Assembly (NCBI RefSeq): GCF_014168815.1
Contig: NZ_AP021972.1
Coordinates: forward strand, 3,348,001-3,412,000
DNA length: 64,000 nucleotides
Source of the DNA: Klebsiella sp. WP3-W18-ESBL-02
GTDB taxonomy: Bacteria; Pseudomonadota; Gammaproteobacteria; Enterobacterales; Enterobacteriaceae
Direction: 5' to 3'
How positions within the stretch are numbered: position 1 is the stretch's first letter; each line of letters begins with the position of its first letter. A program made the translations under genes and the position numbers. Positions 1 through 8,293 of the stretch are shown piece by piece. The notes under the pieces are model-generated. The model did no database searches and had not been told where the DNA came from. It was given only the letters and a program-made list of their open reading frames with translations.

Positions 1-1197
1 TTTCTCGAGCACGAACGCCGGGTAGCGGAAAACGTGCGCGCTGCGCTGCGGGTAAGCCCGGTTAACCAGCTGATTTTCCTGAGCTCTTTACAAGCGCCGG
101 CGCACGAACAATCGCCGCACCTGCGCGCCCGTCAGTTAACCGCCGATATTCTGCGCGATGCGGGCGTACCGGTAAGCGAAGTGCGTGCCGGGATCATCGT
201 CGGCGCGGGCTCCGCGGCGTTTGAAGTGATGCGTGACATGGTCTACAACCTGCCGATACTGACGCCGCCGCGCTGGGTGCGCTCGCGCACCACGCCGATT
301 GCGCTGGAAAATCTGCTGTTCTATCTGGTCGAACTGCTCAACCATCCGTCTCCCGAGCATCGCGTGTTTGAAGCCGCCGGGCCGGAAGAGCTGACCTACC
401 AGCAGCAGTTTGAACATTTTATGGCGGTCAGCGGCCGTCATCGCCCACTGATTCCGATTCCCTTCCCCACTCGCTGGATCTCGGTGTGGTTCCTTAACGT
501 GATCACCTCCGTTCCGCCCACGATCGCCAAGGCCCTGATCCAGGGGCTGAAGCACGATCTGCTGGCTGACGATCGCACCCTGCGCGCGCTGATCCCACAA
601 ACGCTGATCCCGTTCGATGAGGCGGTACGCCGTACGCTTGAAGAAGAGAAAAGCCTGGTCAACTCCAGCGACTGGGGCTACGACGCGCAGGCTTTCGCTC
701 GCTGGCGTCCGGAATACGGATTTTTTGCCAAACAGGCCGGCTTTACCGTCAGCACGTCCGCCAGCCTGACCGCACTATGGGCGGTGGTTAACCGTCTGGG
801 CGGTAAAGAAGGCTATTTCTTTGGCAATATACTTTGGAAAACGCGCGCGGCAATGGATCTGCTGGTGGGACACCGACTGGCGAAAGGGCGCCCGGAGCGC
901 CCGCTGCTTCAGCCCGGCGATGCGGTCGACAGCTGGAAAGTGATCATTGTTGAACCCGAAAAAGCGCTGACGCTCCTCTTCGGCATGAAGGCGCCCGGCC
1001 TTGGTCGCCTGAGCTTCACGATGGTCGACAAAGGCAGCCATCGGGAACTTGACGTGCGCGCCTGGTGGCATCCGCACGGTATGCCAGGATTACTCTACTG
1101 GTTGTTGATGATTCCAGCACATCTGTTCATCTTCCGCGGAATGGCACGGCGTATTGCCCGCCTGGCAGAAGAAGTCACAGGAAAAAATGCGCATTAA
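1..1197 (+). CDS. ybjT: YbjT, SDR-type NAD(P)-binding protein with DUF2867 tail (5' truncated)
   Basis: The frame is open from the first base, so the true start and the N-terminal dinucleotide-binding glycine motif lie outside the window. About 398 residues are visible; the E. coli protein is about 476, so roughly 80 are missing. What remains is the rest of an atypical short-chain dehydrogenase/NmrA-like Rossmann domain (e.g. LSSLQAP, RAGIIVGAGS), then a C-terminal DUF2867-like region rich in Trp and Gly that ends in a hydrophobic segment (LLYWLLMIPAHLFIF), probably a membrane anchor. The substrate is unknown. It is followed after about 90 bp by ybjS, another NAD-dependent epimerase-like gene on the same strand, as in E. 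coli. Identification rests on sequence resemblance and synteny. Confidence 0.9.
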   Translation, partial: FLEHERRVAENVRAALRVSPVNQLIFLSSLQAPAHEQSPHLRARQLTADILRDAGVPVSEVRAGIIVGAGSAAFEVMRDMVYNLPILTPPRWVRSRTTPIALENLLFYLVELLNHPSPEHRVFEAAGPEELTYQQQFEHFMAVSGRHRPLIPIPFPTRWISVWFLNVITSVPPTIAKALIQGLKHDLLADDRTLRALIPQTLIPFDEAVRRTLEEEKSLVNSSDWGYDAQAFARWRPEYGFFAKQAGFTVSTSASLTALWAVVNRLGGKEGYFFGNILWKTRAAMDLLVGHRLAKGRPERPLLQPGDAVDSWKVIIVEPEKALTLLFGMKAPGLGRLSFTMVDKGSHRELDVRAWWHPHGMPGLLYWLLMIPAHLFIFRGMARRIARLAEEVTGKNAH

Positions 1198-1284
1198 CCC
1201 TTTTTCGTCTTAGTTTCCCATTGCATACGAGTGAAATAAACGGAAGAATGCGCACGAAACTCTTTTTTAACACTGTGGATGATT

Positions 1285-2298
1285 ATGAAGGTACTGGTCA
1301 CCGGCGCCACGAGCGGATTAGGCAGAAACGCAGTTGAGTATCTGCGCCGTAAGGGCATTAGCGTCAGAGCGAGCGGTCGCAATGAAGCGATGGGCAAACT
1401 GCTGGAGAAAATGGGCGCCGAATTCGTCCATGCTGACCTGACCGAGCTGGTCTCCTCTCAGGCCAAAGTGATGCTGGCCGGCGTCGACACCCTGTGGCAC
1501 TGCTCTAGCTTCACCTCGCCGTGGGGCACCCAGGCCGCGTTTGACCTCGCCAACGTCCGTGCCACCCGCCGTCTGGGAGAATGGGCTGTCGCCTGGGGCG
1601 TACGCAACTTTATCCATATCTCGTCGCCGTCGCTCTACTTTGACTACCACCATCATCGGGACATCAAAGAAGATTTTCGTCCTCACCGTTTTGCCAACGA
1701 ATTTGCCCGCAGCAAAGCCGCCAGCGAAGAGGTCATTCAGATGCTGGCGCAGGCTAACCCGAACACGCGTTTCACCATTCTGCGTCCGCAGAGCGTCTTT
1801 GGCCCGCACGATAAAGTGTTTATTCCGCGCCTGGCGCAGATGATGCACCATTACGGCAGCGTGCTGCTGCCGCGCGGCGGCCACGCGATGGTCGACATGA
1901 CCTACTACGAGAACGCCGCCCACGCCATGTGGCTCGCCAGCCAGCCGCGCTGTGACGACCTGCCTTCAGGCCGCGCCTATAACATTACCAACGGCGAACC
2001 CCGCACGCTGCGCAGCATCGTTGAGCGCTTAATTGACGAACTGGATATCACCTGCCGCATTCGCTCCGTGCCTTACCCCATGCTGGATATGATTGCCCGC
2101 AGCATGGAGCGGTTTGGCAATAAATCTGCCAAAGAACCGTCGCTGACCCACTACGGGGTATCGAAGCTCAGCTTTGACTTTACGCTCGATATCAGCCGCG
2201 CCCGCGAAGAGCTAGGCTACGAGCCGGTCGTTTCGCTGGACGACGGTATTATTCGTACCGCCGCCTGGCTTGAGGATCACGGCAAGCTGCACCGTTAG
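1285..2298 (+). CDS. ybjS: YbjS, NAD-dependent epimerase/dehydratase family protein
   Basis: This is a 337-residue extended short-chain dehydrogenase. The Rossmann glycine motif is at the very N-terminus (VTGATSGLG, residues 4-12). The middle contains SSPSLYFDYHHH followed by FARSKAASE, the region where extended SDRs carry the catalytic Ser/Tyr/Lys. The length and nearly the whole sequence agree with E. coli YbjS, whose substrate is not established. The start was set at the second of two ATGs (1279 and 1285) because MKVLVTG is the family N-terminus. It probably acts in the cytoplasm and may be co-transcribed with ybjT. It is convergent with amiD, with only 3 bp between the stop codons. Confidence 0.9.
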   Translation: MKVLVTGATSGLGRNAVEYLRRKGISVRASGRNEAMGKLLEKMGAEFVHADLTELVSSQAKVMLAGVDTLWHCSSFTSPWGTQAAFDLANVRATRRLGEWAVAWGVRNFIHISSPSLYFDYHHHRDIKEDFRPHRFANEFARSKAASEEVIQMLAQANPNTRFTILRPQSVFGPHDKVFIPRLAQMMHHYGSVLLPRGGHAMVDMTYYENAAHAMWLASQPRCDDLPSGRAYNITNGEPRTLRSIVERLIDELDITCRIRSVPYPMLDMIARSMERFGNKSAKEPSLTHYGVSKLSFDFTLDISRAREELGYEPVVSLDDGIIRTAAWLEDHGKLHR

Positions 2299-2301
2299 GG
2301 C

Positions 2302-3138
2302 TTAGCCCTGGCCGTATTTTTCCAGCAGCGCCTCGGCAATCGCCAGGCTTTCCATATCCGCTACGCCGTCATAGCGCGCCGGGCGGAAATGCATCTGGAA
2401 GGCGGCAATCACCCGCATCTGCTGCATTCGCGTCATATTCGGTTTGACGTCGTAGCCATAGCGCGCCAGCAAATCCAGCAGGGTATATGAGGCAATTGGC
2501 GCATTTGGCGAGCGGCCGTTCAAATAGAAGGCCACGCGGCTGGCATCCGGCCACGCGCCAATCCCCTGCTGCGCCAGCGCCTGCCACGGGAACAGCGGGC
2601 CCGGATCATCCTTACGCTGCGGCGCGATATCCGAATGCGCCACCACGTTTTGCGGCTCAATGTTGTAGCGCTTGATGATGTCTTTCGCCAGCGGTATTAA
2701 CGCCTGGATTTGCGTCGGTTCAAACGGCGTGAAGGACTTCGTCCCCCCCGACTTCTGCCAGCCGAGGTTTTCCAGCTCGATACCGATTGACGTGTCGTTG
2801 ATGCGCGTCGCGCCGCGCCAGAAGCTCACACCGGCATGCCAGGCAAGCTCTGACTCCGGCACCAGCCGCCAGATTCGCGGCTTGCCGCGCGTTAGCGGCG
2901 GCACCGCGGGAATGAGATAGTGCACGCTGACCTGCTGACCGGTTAGCGTGGTCAGCGAACCGTCGAAATCATCCGCCGTATAGTGAATAACCAGTACCTT
3001 AACGCGTGGATAAGCGGCAGGCGCGGAACGGCTGGTATCCAGCACGTATCCAGGCTTTTCAATGACCGCTTTTTTTTCTTCCCCGGCACACCCCGCCAGC
3101 AGCATCGCCAGCATCATTACGGTCAGAAAACGTTTCAT
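2302..3138 (-). CDS. amiD: AmiD, outer-membrane lipoprotein N-acetylmuramoyl-L-alanine amidase
   Basis: AmiD cleaves the amide bond between N-acetylmuramic acid and the stem peptide; known AmiD also accepts anhydro-muropeptides. The 278-residue protein begins with a lipoprotein signal (lipobox LLAGC, Cys17), so it is expected to be anchored to the outer membrane facing the periplasm. The Amidase_2/AmpD-type zinc domain shows IHYTADDF (His52) and the AHSDIAPQRKDDPGP segment carrying the other metal and catalytic residues. The C-terminal 70 residues form a peptidoglycan-binding-like helical domain. The start overlaps the end of ybjQ by 4 nt (ATGA), implying translational coupling. Confidence 0.94.
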   Translation of the reverse strand: MKRFLTVMMLAMLLAGCAGEEKKAVIEKPGYVLDTSRSAPAAYPRVKVLVIHYTADDFDGSLTTLTGQQVSVHYLIPAVPPLTRGKPRIWRLVPESELAWHAGVSFWRGATRINDTSIGIELENLGWQKSGGTKSFTPFEPTQIQALIPLAKDIIKRYNIEPQNVVAHSDIAPQRKDDPGPLFPWQALAQQGIGAWPDASRVAFYLNGRSPNAPIASYTLLDLLARYGYDVKPNMTRMQQMRVIAAFQMHFRPARYDGVADMESLAIAEALLEKYGQG

Positions 3139-3458
3139 TTGCGCGTTTTGACCGCCGTACCGCTCACGCTCACCATCAGCATGCTGCTGTCTTTGCCCAC
3201 GGTTTCATAATCGATATCAATCCCGACAACCGCATCAGCGCCCAGCGCTGCGGCCTGCTCGCCGAGTTCTTTAAAGGCAATCTCACGCGCTTTGCGCAGC
3301 TCTTTTTCATACGCGCCCGAACGTCCGCCAACAATATCGCGAATGCCAGCGAAGAAATCGCGAAAAATATTCGCGCCCAGAATCGCCTCGCCGGTCACCA
3401 CGCCGCAGTATTCGACAATTGGTTGCCCTTCGAGGGTGGGGGTAGTTGAAAATTGCAT
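3135..3458 (-). CDS. ybjQ: YbjQ, UPF0145 family small protein
   Basis: A 107-residue protein of the UPF0145/YbjQ family, which forms compact pentameric beta-rich assemblies of unknown role. Visible family features are the N-terminal MQFSTTPTLEG strand, the GEAILGANIFRDFFAGIRDIVGG segment and the C-terminal ADAVVGIDIDYE strand pair. A good ribosome-binding site (AAGGAG) lies just upstream of the ATG. It is the first gene of a two-gene minus-strand unit with amiD; the 190 bp before it separates it from the divergent ybjP. No catalytic residues are recognised. Confidence 0.9.
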   Translation of the reverse strand: MQFSTTPTLEGQPIVEYCGVVTGEAILGANIFRDFFAGIRDIVGGRSGAYEKELRKAREIAFKELGEQAAALGADAVVGIDIDYETVGKDSSMLMVSVSGTAVKTRK

Positions 3459-3650
3459 GGACAGCTCCTTCGTTAACGTTCAATGCCTTAGCGCTTAGTG
3501 CTAAACACATTATCGGACCGATACGCTATGCTTGAAAAGGGATTACTCCATTATCGTATACGTAAATCTCGCCCGCCGCATGGCGGCGGTTGATACGCCG
3601 GCCCCCGGCGTAGAAGCGACTAATGTTGAGACGGCTAACAAGGAATCACT

Positions 3651-4166
3651 ATGCGTTACTCCAACCTTGCATTTATCCTCCCTGCCGCGCTGCTGCTGAG
3701 CGCCTGCACCACTGTCACCCCTGCTTACAAAGATACCGGCGCGCGCGTCGGGCAATGCGTGGAAGGCGGCCCGGACACCGTGGCACAAAAATTTTATGAC
3801 AGCCAGATCCAGCGTCGGACCAGCGACTACACCGCGCTGCGGCCGTATCTGAGCGATGGGCTGGCCAAACTGCTGAGCGACAGCAGCCAGGACGCCAGCA
3901 CGCGCACGCTGATGCAGTCGGGGCTGTTCTCCAGCAGCACCGCCGTACCGGATAGCGCCGACGTCGCCAGCGCCTCGACCATTCCTAACACCGACGCGCG
4001 CAATATTCCGCTACGCGTCGACTTGAAACAGGGAACCCAAAGCTGGAAAGACGAAGTGCTGATGATTCGCGAAGGTCAGTGCTGGGCGGTGGATGACGTG
4101 CGTTATCTCGGCAACAATAGCCATGCGCCAGCGGGCACGCTGCGCCAATCTCTCGAAAAACGTTAA
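3651..4166 (+). CDS. ybjP: YbjP, putative lipoprotein
   Basis: A 171-residue predicted lipoprotein. The signal peptide ends in LLSAC with the lipidated Cys at residue 19, followed by Thr-Thr, so outer-membrane sorting is expected. The mature part contains a DUF3828-like fold region (FYDSQIQRRTSDYTALRPYLS, then DEVLMIREGQCWAVDDVRY) seen in E. coli YbjP. The function is unknown. It is a single gene between divergent ybjQ and the art operon, followed by a long imperfect hairpin about 40 bp after its stop. Confidence 0.9.
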   Translation: MRYSNLAFILPAALLLSACTTVTPAYKDTGARVGQCVEGGPDTVAQKFYDSQIQRRTSDYTALRPYLSDGLAKLLSDSSQDASTRTLMQSGLFSSSTAVPDSADVASASTIPNTDARNIPLRVDLKQGTQSWKDEVLMIREGQCWAVDDVRYLGNNSHAPAGTLRQSLEKR

Positions 4167-4206
4167 TAAAGTGTAAACAAATTCTGCTATATCCTTTATC
4201 CCGGCA

Positions 4207-4241
4207 AAATGTCTGGCATTCTCCGTGGAATGCCGACATTT
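4207..4241 (+). terminator. Imperfect hairpin after ybjP
   Basis: The arms are AAATGTC-T-GGCATT and GGAATGCC-GACATTT, about 13 paired bases with one bulge and a short loop. The second arm ends in only three T residues, so intrinsic termination would be weak. Position after ybjP suggests a terminator or mRNA-stabilising structure. Confidence 0.4.
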
Positions 4242-4323
4242 ATACCCCGCGCCCACCCCGACCGTTATTTTGTGCTAACTTTAAAAGAAAAGTTGGTTTA
4301 TATTTAAGTTTTAACGCACAAAT

Positions 4324-4341
4324 ATTGCATAACTATTCTGT
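4324..4341 (+). promoter_or_regulatory. ArgR box before artPIQM
   Basis: The 18-bp sequence ATTGCATAACTATTCTGT fits the ARG-box pattern (TGNAT-N4-ATTC core). A much weaker partner can be placed 21 bp upstream at 4303-4320, the usual spacing of paired ARG boxes. ArgR with arginine is expected to repress the transporter operon, as known for E. coli artP. The near-identical box before artJ supports the call. Confidence 0.6.
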
Positions 4342-4477
4342 CAAAGGTACTATTTGCGGCCTCAATTGCTGATAATTCCTCTACGGCTGATACCTTCAGC
4401 GGGGAAATGTAAGAGCGGCAGCAGAGTAAGCACCTGGCGTTTCCAGGGCGAGGACAACTCTTTCGTGACGGGTATCA

Positions 4478-5206
4478 ATGAGCATTAAATTAGACGGCAT
4501 TAACTGCTTTTATGGCGCGCATCAGGCGCTGTTCGACATCACGCTGCAGTGCCCGGAGGGCGAAACGCTGGTACTGCTTGGCCCAAGCGGCGCGGGTAAA
4601 AGCTCCCTGCTGCGCGTGCTGAATCTGCTGGAGATGCCGAAGTCCGGTACTCTGGCGATTGCGGGTAATCATTTCGATTTTGCCAAAACGCCGTCAGATA
4701 AAGCGATTCGCGAACTGCGTCAAAACGTCGGCATGGTCTTCCAGCAGTACAACCTCTGGCCGCACCTGACCGTGGTTCAGAATCTGATCGAAGCGCCGTG
4801 CCGCGTGCTGGGGCTGAGTAAAGATCAGGCGATGGCGCGCGCGGAAAAACTGCTCGAGCGTTTACGCCTCAAACCGTTCAGCGACCGCTATCCGCTGCAC
4901 CTGTCCGGCGGTCAGCAGCAGCGTGTGGCGATCGCCCGCGCGCTGATGATGGAGCCGCAGGTGCTGCTGTTTGATGAGCCCACCGCCGCCCTTGATCCGG
5001 AAATCACCGCCCAAATCGTCAGCATCATTCATGAACTGGCTGAAACCAACATTACCCAGGTCATCGTCACCCACGAAGTGGAAGTGGCACGCAAGACCGC
5101 CAGCCGCGTGGTGTACATGGAAAACGGTTATATCGTCGAACAAGGCGATGCAAGCTGCTTTAACAGCCCACAGACCGAGGCTTTTAGAAATTATCTTTCT
5201 CACTGA
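4478..5206 (+). CDS. artP: ArtP, arginine ABC transporter ATPase
   Basis: A 242-residue ATP-binding subunit of the periplasmic-binding-protein-dependent L-arginine importer; it powers the ArtQM membrane pair from the cytoplasmic side. Motifs in order: Walker A GPSGAGKSS (about residues 35-43), Q-loop MVFQQYNLWPHLTV, ABC signature LSGGQQQR, Walker B VLLFDEPTAALDPE and the switch His in VTHEVE. The length and sequence match E. coli ArtP closely. It leads the artPIQM operon, with artI beginning 16 bp after its stop and an ARG-box candidate about 140 bp upstream. Confidence 0.97.
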   Translation: MSIKLDGINCFYGAHQALFDITLQCPEGETLVLLGPSGAGKSSLLRVLNLLEMPKSGTLAIAGNHFDFAKTPSDKAIRELRQNVGMVFQQYNLWPHLTVVQNLIEAPCRVLGLSKDQAMARAEKLLERLRLKPFSDRYPLHLSGGQQQRVAIARALMMEPQVLLFDEPTAALDPEITAQIVSIIHELAETNITQVIVTHEVEVARKTASRVVYMENGYIVEQGDASCFNSPQTEAFRNYLSH

Positions 5207-5222
5207 GAACAGGACAATGATC

Positions 5223-5954
5223 ATGAAAAAAGTACTGATTGCCGCGCTGCTCGCTAGCGTCAGCCTCTCCGCTGCCGCTGCTCAAACTATCCGTTTTGCG
5301 ACCGAAGCATCCTACCCTCCATTTGAGTCGATGGATGCCAACAACCAGATCGTCGGCTTCGACGTGGATCTGGCCAACGCGCTGTGTAAAGAGATCGACG
5401 CGACCTGTACCTTCAGCAACCAATCTTTCGATAGCCTGATCCCTAGCCTGAAGTTCCGCCGTATTGACGCGGTGATGGCCGGTATGGATATCACCCCTGA
5501 GCGTGAAAAACAGGTTCTGTTCACCACTCCGTACTATGATAACTCCGCGCTGTTTGTCGGCGTGAAGGGCAAGTTCACCGGCATCGATCAGCTGAAAGGC
5601 AAAAAAGTCGGCGTACAGAACGGCACCACGCACCAGAAATTTATCATGGATAAACATCCGGAAATTACCACCGTGCCTTACGACAGCTATCAGAACGCGA
5701 AGCTGGACCTGCAAAACGGCCGTATTGATGCCGTCTTCGGCGACACCGCCGTGGTTACCGAATGGCTGAAAGATAACGACAAGCTGGCCGCCGTTGGCGA
5801 CAAGGTGACCGACAAAGGTTACTTCGGCACCGGCCTGGGCATTGCCGTACGTCAGGGCAACACCGAGCTGCAGCAGAAATTTAACGCTGCGCTGGAAAAA
5901 GTGAAAAAAGATGGCACTTACCAAACCATCTACGCTAAATGGTTCCAGAAGTAA
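5223..5954 (+). CDS. artI: ArtI, periplasmic arginine-family binding protein
   Basis: A 243-residue solute-binding protein of the polar amino-acid (SBP family 3) type. The signal peptide is MKKVLIAALLASVSLSAAAA, so the mature protein works in the periplasm. The body shows the family pattern: FATEASYPPFESMD, VGFDVDLANALC, MDITPEREKQVLFTTPYY, GVQNGTTHQKFI and GRIDAVFGDTAVV. ATG 5223 was preferred to ATG 5217 because it gives the family N-terminus. It is strikingly similar to ArtJ at 7519. In E. coli ArtJ is the high-affinity arginine binder and the ligand of ArtI is less certain. Confidence 0.96.
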   Translation: MKKVLIAALLASVSLSAAAAQTIRFATEASYPPFESMDANNQIVGFDVDLANALCKEIDATCTFSNQSFDSLIPSLKFRRIDAVMAGMDITPEREKQVLFTTPYYDNSALFVGVKGKFTGIDQLKGKKVGVQNGTTHQKFIMDKHPEITTVPYDSYQNAKLDLQNGRIDAVFGDTAVVTEWLKDNDKLAAVGDKVTDKGYFGTGLGIAVRQGNTELQQKFNAALEKVKKDGTYQTIYAKWFQK

Positions 5955-5960
5955 GACTTG

Positions 5961-6677
5961 ATGAACGAAATGTTTCCTTTAGCAAGCGCCGCCGGTATGA
6001 CCGTCGGCCTTGCCGTTTGTGCACTGGTTATCGGGCTCGCGCTGGCAATGTTCTTTGCGGTGTGGGAGTCGGTTAAATGGCGCCCTATCGCATGGCTCGG
6101 CTCCGCGCTGGTCACCGTGCTGCGCGGTCTACCGGAAATCCTGGTGGTGCTGTTTATCTACTTCGGCTCTTCACAGCTGCTGTTGACGCTGTCCGACGGT
6201 TTTACGATTAACCTCGGCATCGTGCAGATTCCGGTTCAGATGCAGATCGAAAACTTCGACGTCAGCCCGTTCCTGTGCGGCGTGATTGCCCTCTCCCTGC
6301 TCTATGCCGCTTACGCCTCGCAGACCCTGCGCGGCGCACTGAAAGCGGTACCGGCGGGCCAGTGGGAATCCGGCCAGGCGCTGGGGATGTCGAAAAGTGC
6401 TATCTTCTTCCGTCTGGTGATGCCGCAGATGTGGCGACACGCGCTGCCGGGCCTCGGCAACCAGTGGCTGGTACTGCTGAAAGATACCGCGCTGGTATCG
6501 CTGATTAGCGTGAACGACCTGATGCTGCAAACCAAAAGCATCGCGACGCGTACCCAGGAGCCGTTTACCTGGTACATCGTGGCGGCGGCTATCTATCTGG
6601 TGATCACGCTGCTGAGCCAGTACATCCTCAAACGCATTGACCTGCGTACCACTCGCTTCGAACGGAGACCAGGCTGA
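5961..6677 (+). CDS. artQ: ArtQ, arginine ABC transporter permease
   Basis: A 238-residue inner-membrane permease that pairs with ArtM to form the arginine channel. It has about five hydrophobic segments and the HisMQ-type signatures: LRGLPEILVVLFIYFGSSQ near residue 55 and the EAA loop around ALKAVPAGQWESGQALGMSKSAIFFRLVMPQ, which contacts ArtP. The start was set at ATG 5961; the TTG just before it gives an N-terminal extension not seen in the family. It lies 6 bp after artI and its stop overlaps the artM start by one base (TGATG). Confidence 0.96.
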   Translation: MNEMFPLASAAGMTVGLAVCALVIGLALAMFFAVWESVKWRPIAWLGSALVTVLRGLPEILVVLFIYFGSSQLLLTLSDGFTINLGIVQIPVQMQIENFDVSPFLCGVIALSLLYAAYASQTLRGALKAVPAGQWESGQALGMSKSAIFFRLVMPQMWRHALPGLGNQWLVLLKDTALVSLISVNDLMLQTKSIATRTQEPFTWYIVAAAIYLVITLLSQYILKRIDLRTTRFERRPG

Positions 6678-7345
6678 TGCTCGAGTATTTACCGGAACTG
6701 ATGAAAGGGCTGCATACCAGCCTGACGCTGACCGTCGCCTCCATTGTGGTGGCGCTGGTACTGGCGCTGATCTTCACCATCATCCTGACGCTGAAAACGC
6801 CGGTGCTGGTGTGGCTGGTACGCGGCTACATCACGCTGTTTACCGGCACGCCGCTGCTGGTGCAGATCTTCCTGATTTACTACGGCCCGGGTCAGTTCCC
6901 GACGTTGCAAAACTATCCGGTGCTGTGGCATCTGCTCTCCGAGCCGTGGCTATGCGCGCTGATTGCCCTGTCGCTCAACAGCGCCGCCTATACCACGCAG
7001 CTGTTCTTTGGTGCGATCCGCGCCATTCCGGAAGGCCAGTGGCAGTCCTGTAACGCGCTGGGGATGAGTAAGAAAGATACGCTGGCGATCCTGCTGCCGT
7101 ACGCCTTTAAACGTGCGCTCTCTTCCTACTCCAACGAAGTGGTGCTGGTGTTCAAGAGTACGTCGCTGGCCTATACCATCACGCTGATGGAGGTAATGGG
7201 CCACGGGCAGCTGCTGTACGGACGCACCTATGACGTGATGGTCTTTGGTGCCGCCGGGCTGGTGTATCTCGTCGTCAACGGCCTGCTGACGCTGCTGATG
7301 CGCCTGATTGAGCGCAAAGCGCTGGCCTTTGAGCGCCGCGACTAG
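6677..7345 (+). CDS. artM: ArtM, arginine ABC transporter permease
   Basis: A 222-residue partner permease of ArtQ. It shows the same HisMQ architecture: the N-terminal helix SLTLTVASIVVALVLALIF, the conserved FTGTPLLVQIFLIYYG segment and the EAA loop IRAIPEGQWQSCNALGMSKKDTLAILLPYAFKRALPSYSNE-type region (here ALSSYSNE). Length and sequence match E. coli ArtM. The start codon overlaps the artQ stop, indicating coupled translation. A strong intrinsic terminator follows 25 bp after its stop, closing the artPIQM unit. Confidence 0.96.
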   Translation: MLEYLPELMKGLHTSLTLTVASIVVALVLALIFTIILTLKTPVLVWLVRGYITLFTGTPLLVQIFLIYYGPGQFPTLQNYPVLWHLLSEPWLCALIALSLNSAAYTTQLFFGAIRAIPEGQWQSCNALGMSKKDTLAILLPYAFKRALSSYSNEVVLVFKSTSLAYTITLMEVMGHGQLLYGRTYDVMVFGAAGLVYLVVNGLLTLLMRLIERKALAFERRD

Positions 7346-7369
7346 TTTTTGCATAACCATTAAATTCCG

Positions 7370-7404
7370 AAACGGATAAGCCGCTGGTCTATCCGTTTTT
7401 TTTT
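7370..7404 (+). terminator. Intrinsic terminator of artPIQM
   Basis: A perfect 9-bp stem, AAACGGATA (7370-7378) with TATCCGTTT (7390-7398), is followed by an uninterrupted run of T residues to 7404. It separates artM from the independently regulated artJ. Confidence 0.9.
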
Positions 7405-7411
7405 GCAAAAA

Positions 7412-7450
7412 TGAAAATATTTACTCAACTATATTGCATATAAATTCACT
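7412..7450 (+). promoter_or_regulatory. Paired ArgR boxes before artJ
   Basis: The downstream 18-mer at 7433-7450 (ATTGCATATAAATTCACT) matches the ARG-box consensus at all core positions except one. A second, weaker 18-mer at 7412-7429 with the right half ACTCA lies exactly 3 bp upstream, the usual spacing for an ArgR hexamer site. It lies directly after the artM terminator and 68 bp before artJ, so artJ should have its own arginine-repressed promoter. Confidence 0.75.
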
Positions 7451-7518
7451 AAGTGGCATTGTAGCTCCATGCCACACGCAGGGCAGCAACCATAAGCGAG
7501 ACAGACAGGAGCTCATCC

Positions 7519-8250
7519 ATGAAAAAATTAGTATTGGCCGCCTTACTGGCCACCGTTGCCGCAGGCGCCCAGGCCGCAGAAAAAATCAGCTTCGGCGTGT
7601 CCGCTACCTATCCGCCGTTTGAGTCCATGGATGCGAACAACCAGATCGTCGGCTTTGATATCGACCTTGCTAACGCGCTGTGCAAACAAATTCAGGCCGA
7701 ATGTACCTTTACCAACCACGCGTTTGACAGCCTGATCCCGGCGCTGAAATTTAAGAAATACGATGCGGTGATCTCCGGTATGGACATCACGCCTGAGCGT
7801 AGCAAACAGGTCGCGTTTACCGATGCCTACTATGCTAACTCGGCGCTGGTAATTGCCAAAAAAGGCGAATTCAAAACCTTTGATGACCTGAAAGGCAAAC
7901 GTATCGGTATGGAAAACGGGACGACCCACCAGAAATACCTGATGGACAAGCATCCGGAAGTGAAAACCGTCGCCTATGACAGCTACCAGAATGCGATTAT
8001 CGACCTGAAAAATGGCCGTATCGACGGCGTCTTCGGCGATACCGCCGTGGTCAACGAATGGCTGAAAACGAACCCGCAGCTGGGTGCGGCCACTGAGAAA
8101 GTCACCGATCCGCAGTACTTCGGCATTGGCCTTGGCATCGCGGTACGCCCGGACAACAAAGCGCTGCTGGAGCAGCTGAACGGTGCACTCAAAGCGATTA
8201 AAGCAGACGGTACCTATCAGAAAATCAGCGACAAATGGTTCGCTGAGTAA
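7519..8250 (+). CDS. artJ: ArtJ, periplasmic L-arginine-binding protein
   Basis: A 243-residue SBP family 3 protein with the signal peptide MKKLVLAALLATVAAGAQAA. It is collinear with ArtI at 5223 and shares most motifs (YPPFESMDANNQIVGFDIDL, MDITPERSKQV, NGTTHQKYLMDKHPE), showing an ancient tandem duplication within the locus. In E. coli ArtJ binds L-arginine with high affinity and delivers it to ArtPQM. It is monocistronic here: its own ARG boxes lie upstream and an intrinsic terminator lies 10 bp after the stop. Confidence 0.96.
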   Translation: MKKLVLAALLATVAAGAQAAEKISFGVSATYPPFESMDANNQIVGFDIDLANALCKQIQAECTFTNHAFDSLIPALKFKKYDAVISGMDITPERSKQVAFTDAYYANSALVIAKKGEFKTFDDLKGKRIGMENGTTHQKYLMDKHPEVKTVAYDSYQNAIIDLKNGRIDGVFGDTAVVNEWLKTNPQLGAATEKVTDPQYFGIGLGIAVRPDNKALLEQLNGALKAIKADGTYQKISDKWFAE

Positions 8251-8259
8251 GTGCCCTCA

Positions 8260-8289
8260 CCCGGTAAGCGCCCTGCTTACCGGGTTTTC
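8260..8289 (+). terminator. Intrinsic terminator of artJ
   Basis: The arms CCCGGTAAGC (8260-8269) and GCTTACCGGG (8275-8284) form a perfect 10-bp stem with a 5-base loop, followed by TTTT. It sits between convergent artJ and the histidine-kinase gene, whose stop lies at 8294. Confidence 0.9.
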
Positions 8290-8293
8290 TCAT

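Larger units (their letters stand above)
4167..4477 (+). other. ybjP-artP intergenic region
   Basis: These 311 bp contain no convincing open reading frame. They hold an imperfect inverted repeat at 4207-4241 (AAATGTC-T-GGCATT / GGAATGCC-GACATTT) that may end ybjP transcription, an AT-rich stretch at 4270-4350 where the artP promoter should lie, and an ArgR-box-like sequence at 4324-4341. A leader of about 130 nt precedes the artP start. Confidence 0.6.

Noticed and set aside
1065..1337. A 90-codon frame bridging ybjT and ybjS
   Set aside because: It overlaps both real genes in another frame and lacks any recognisable protein feature.
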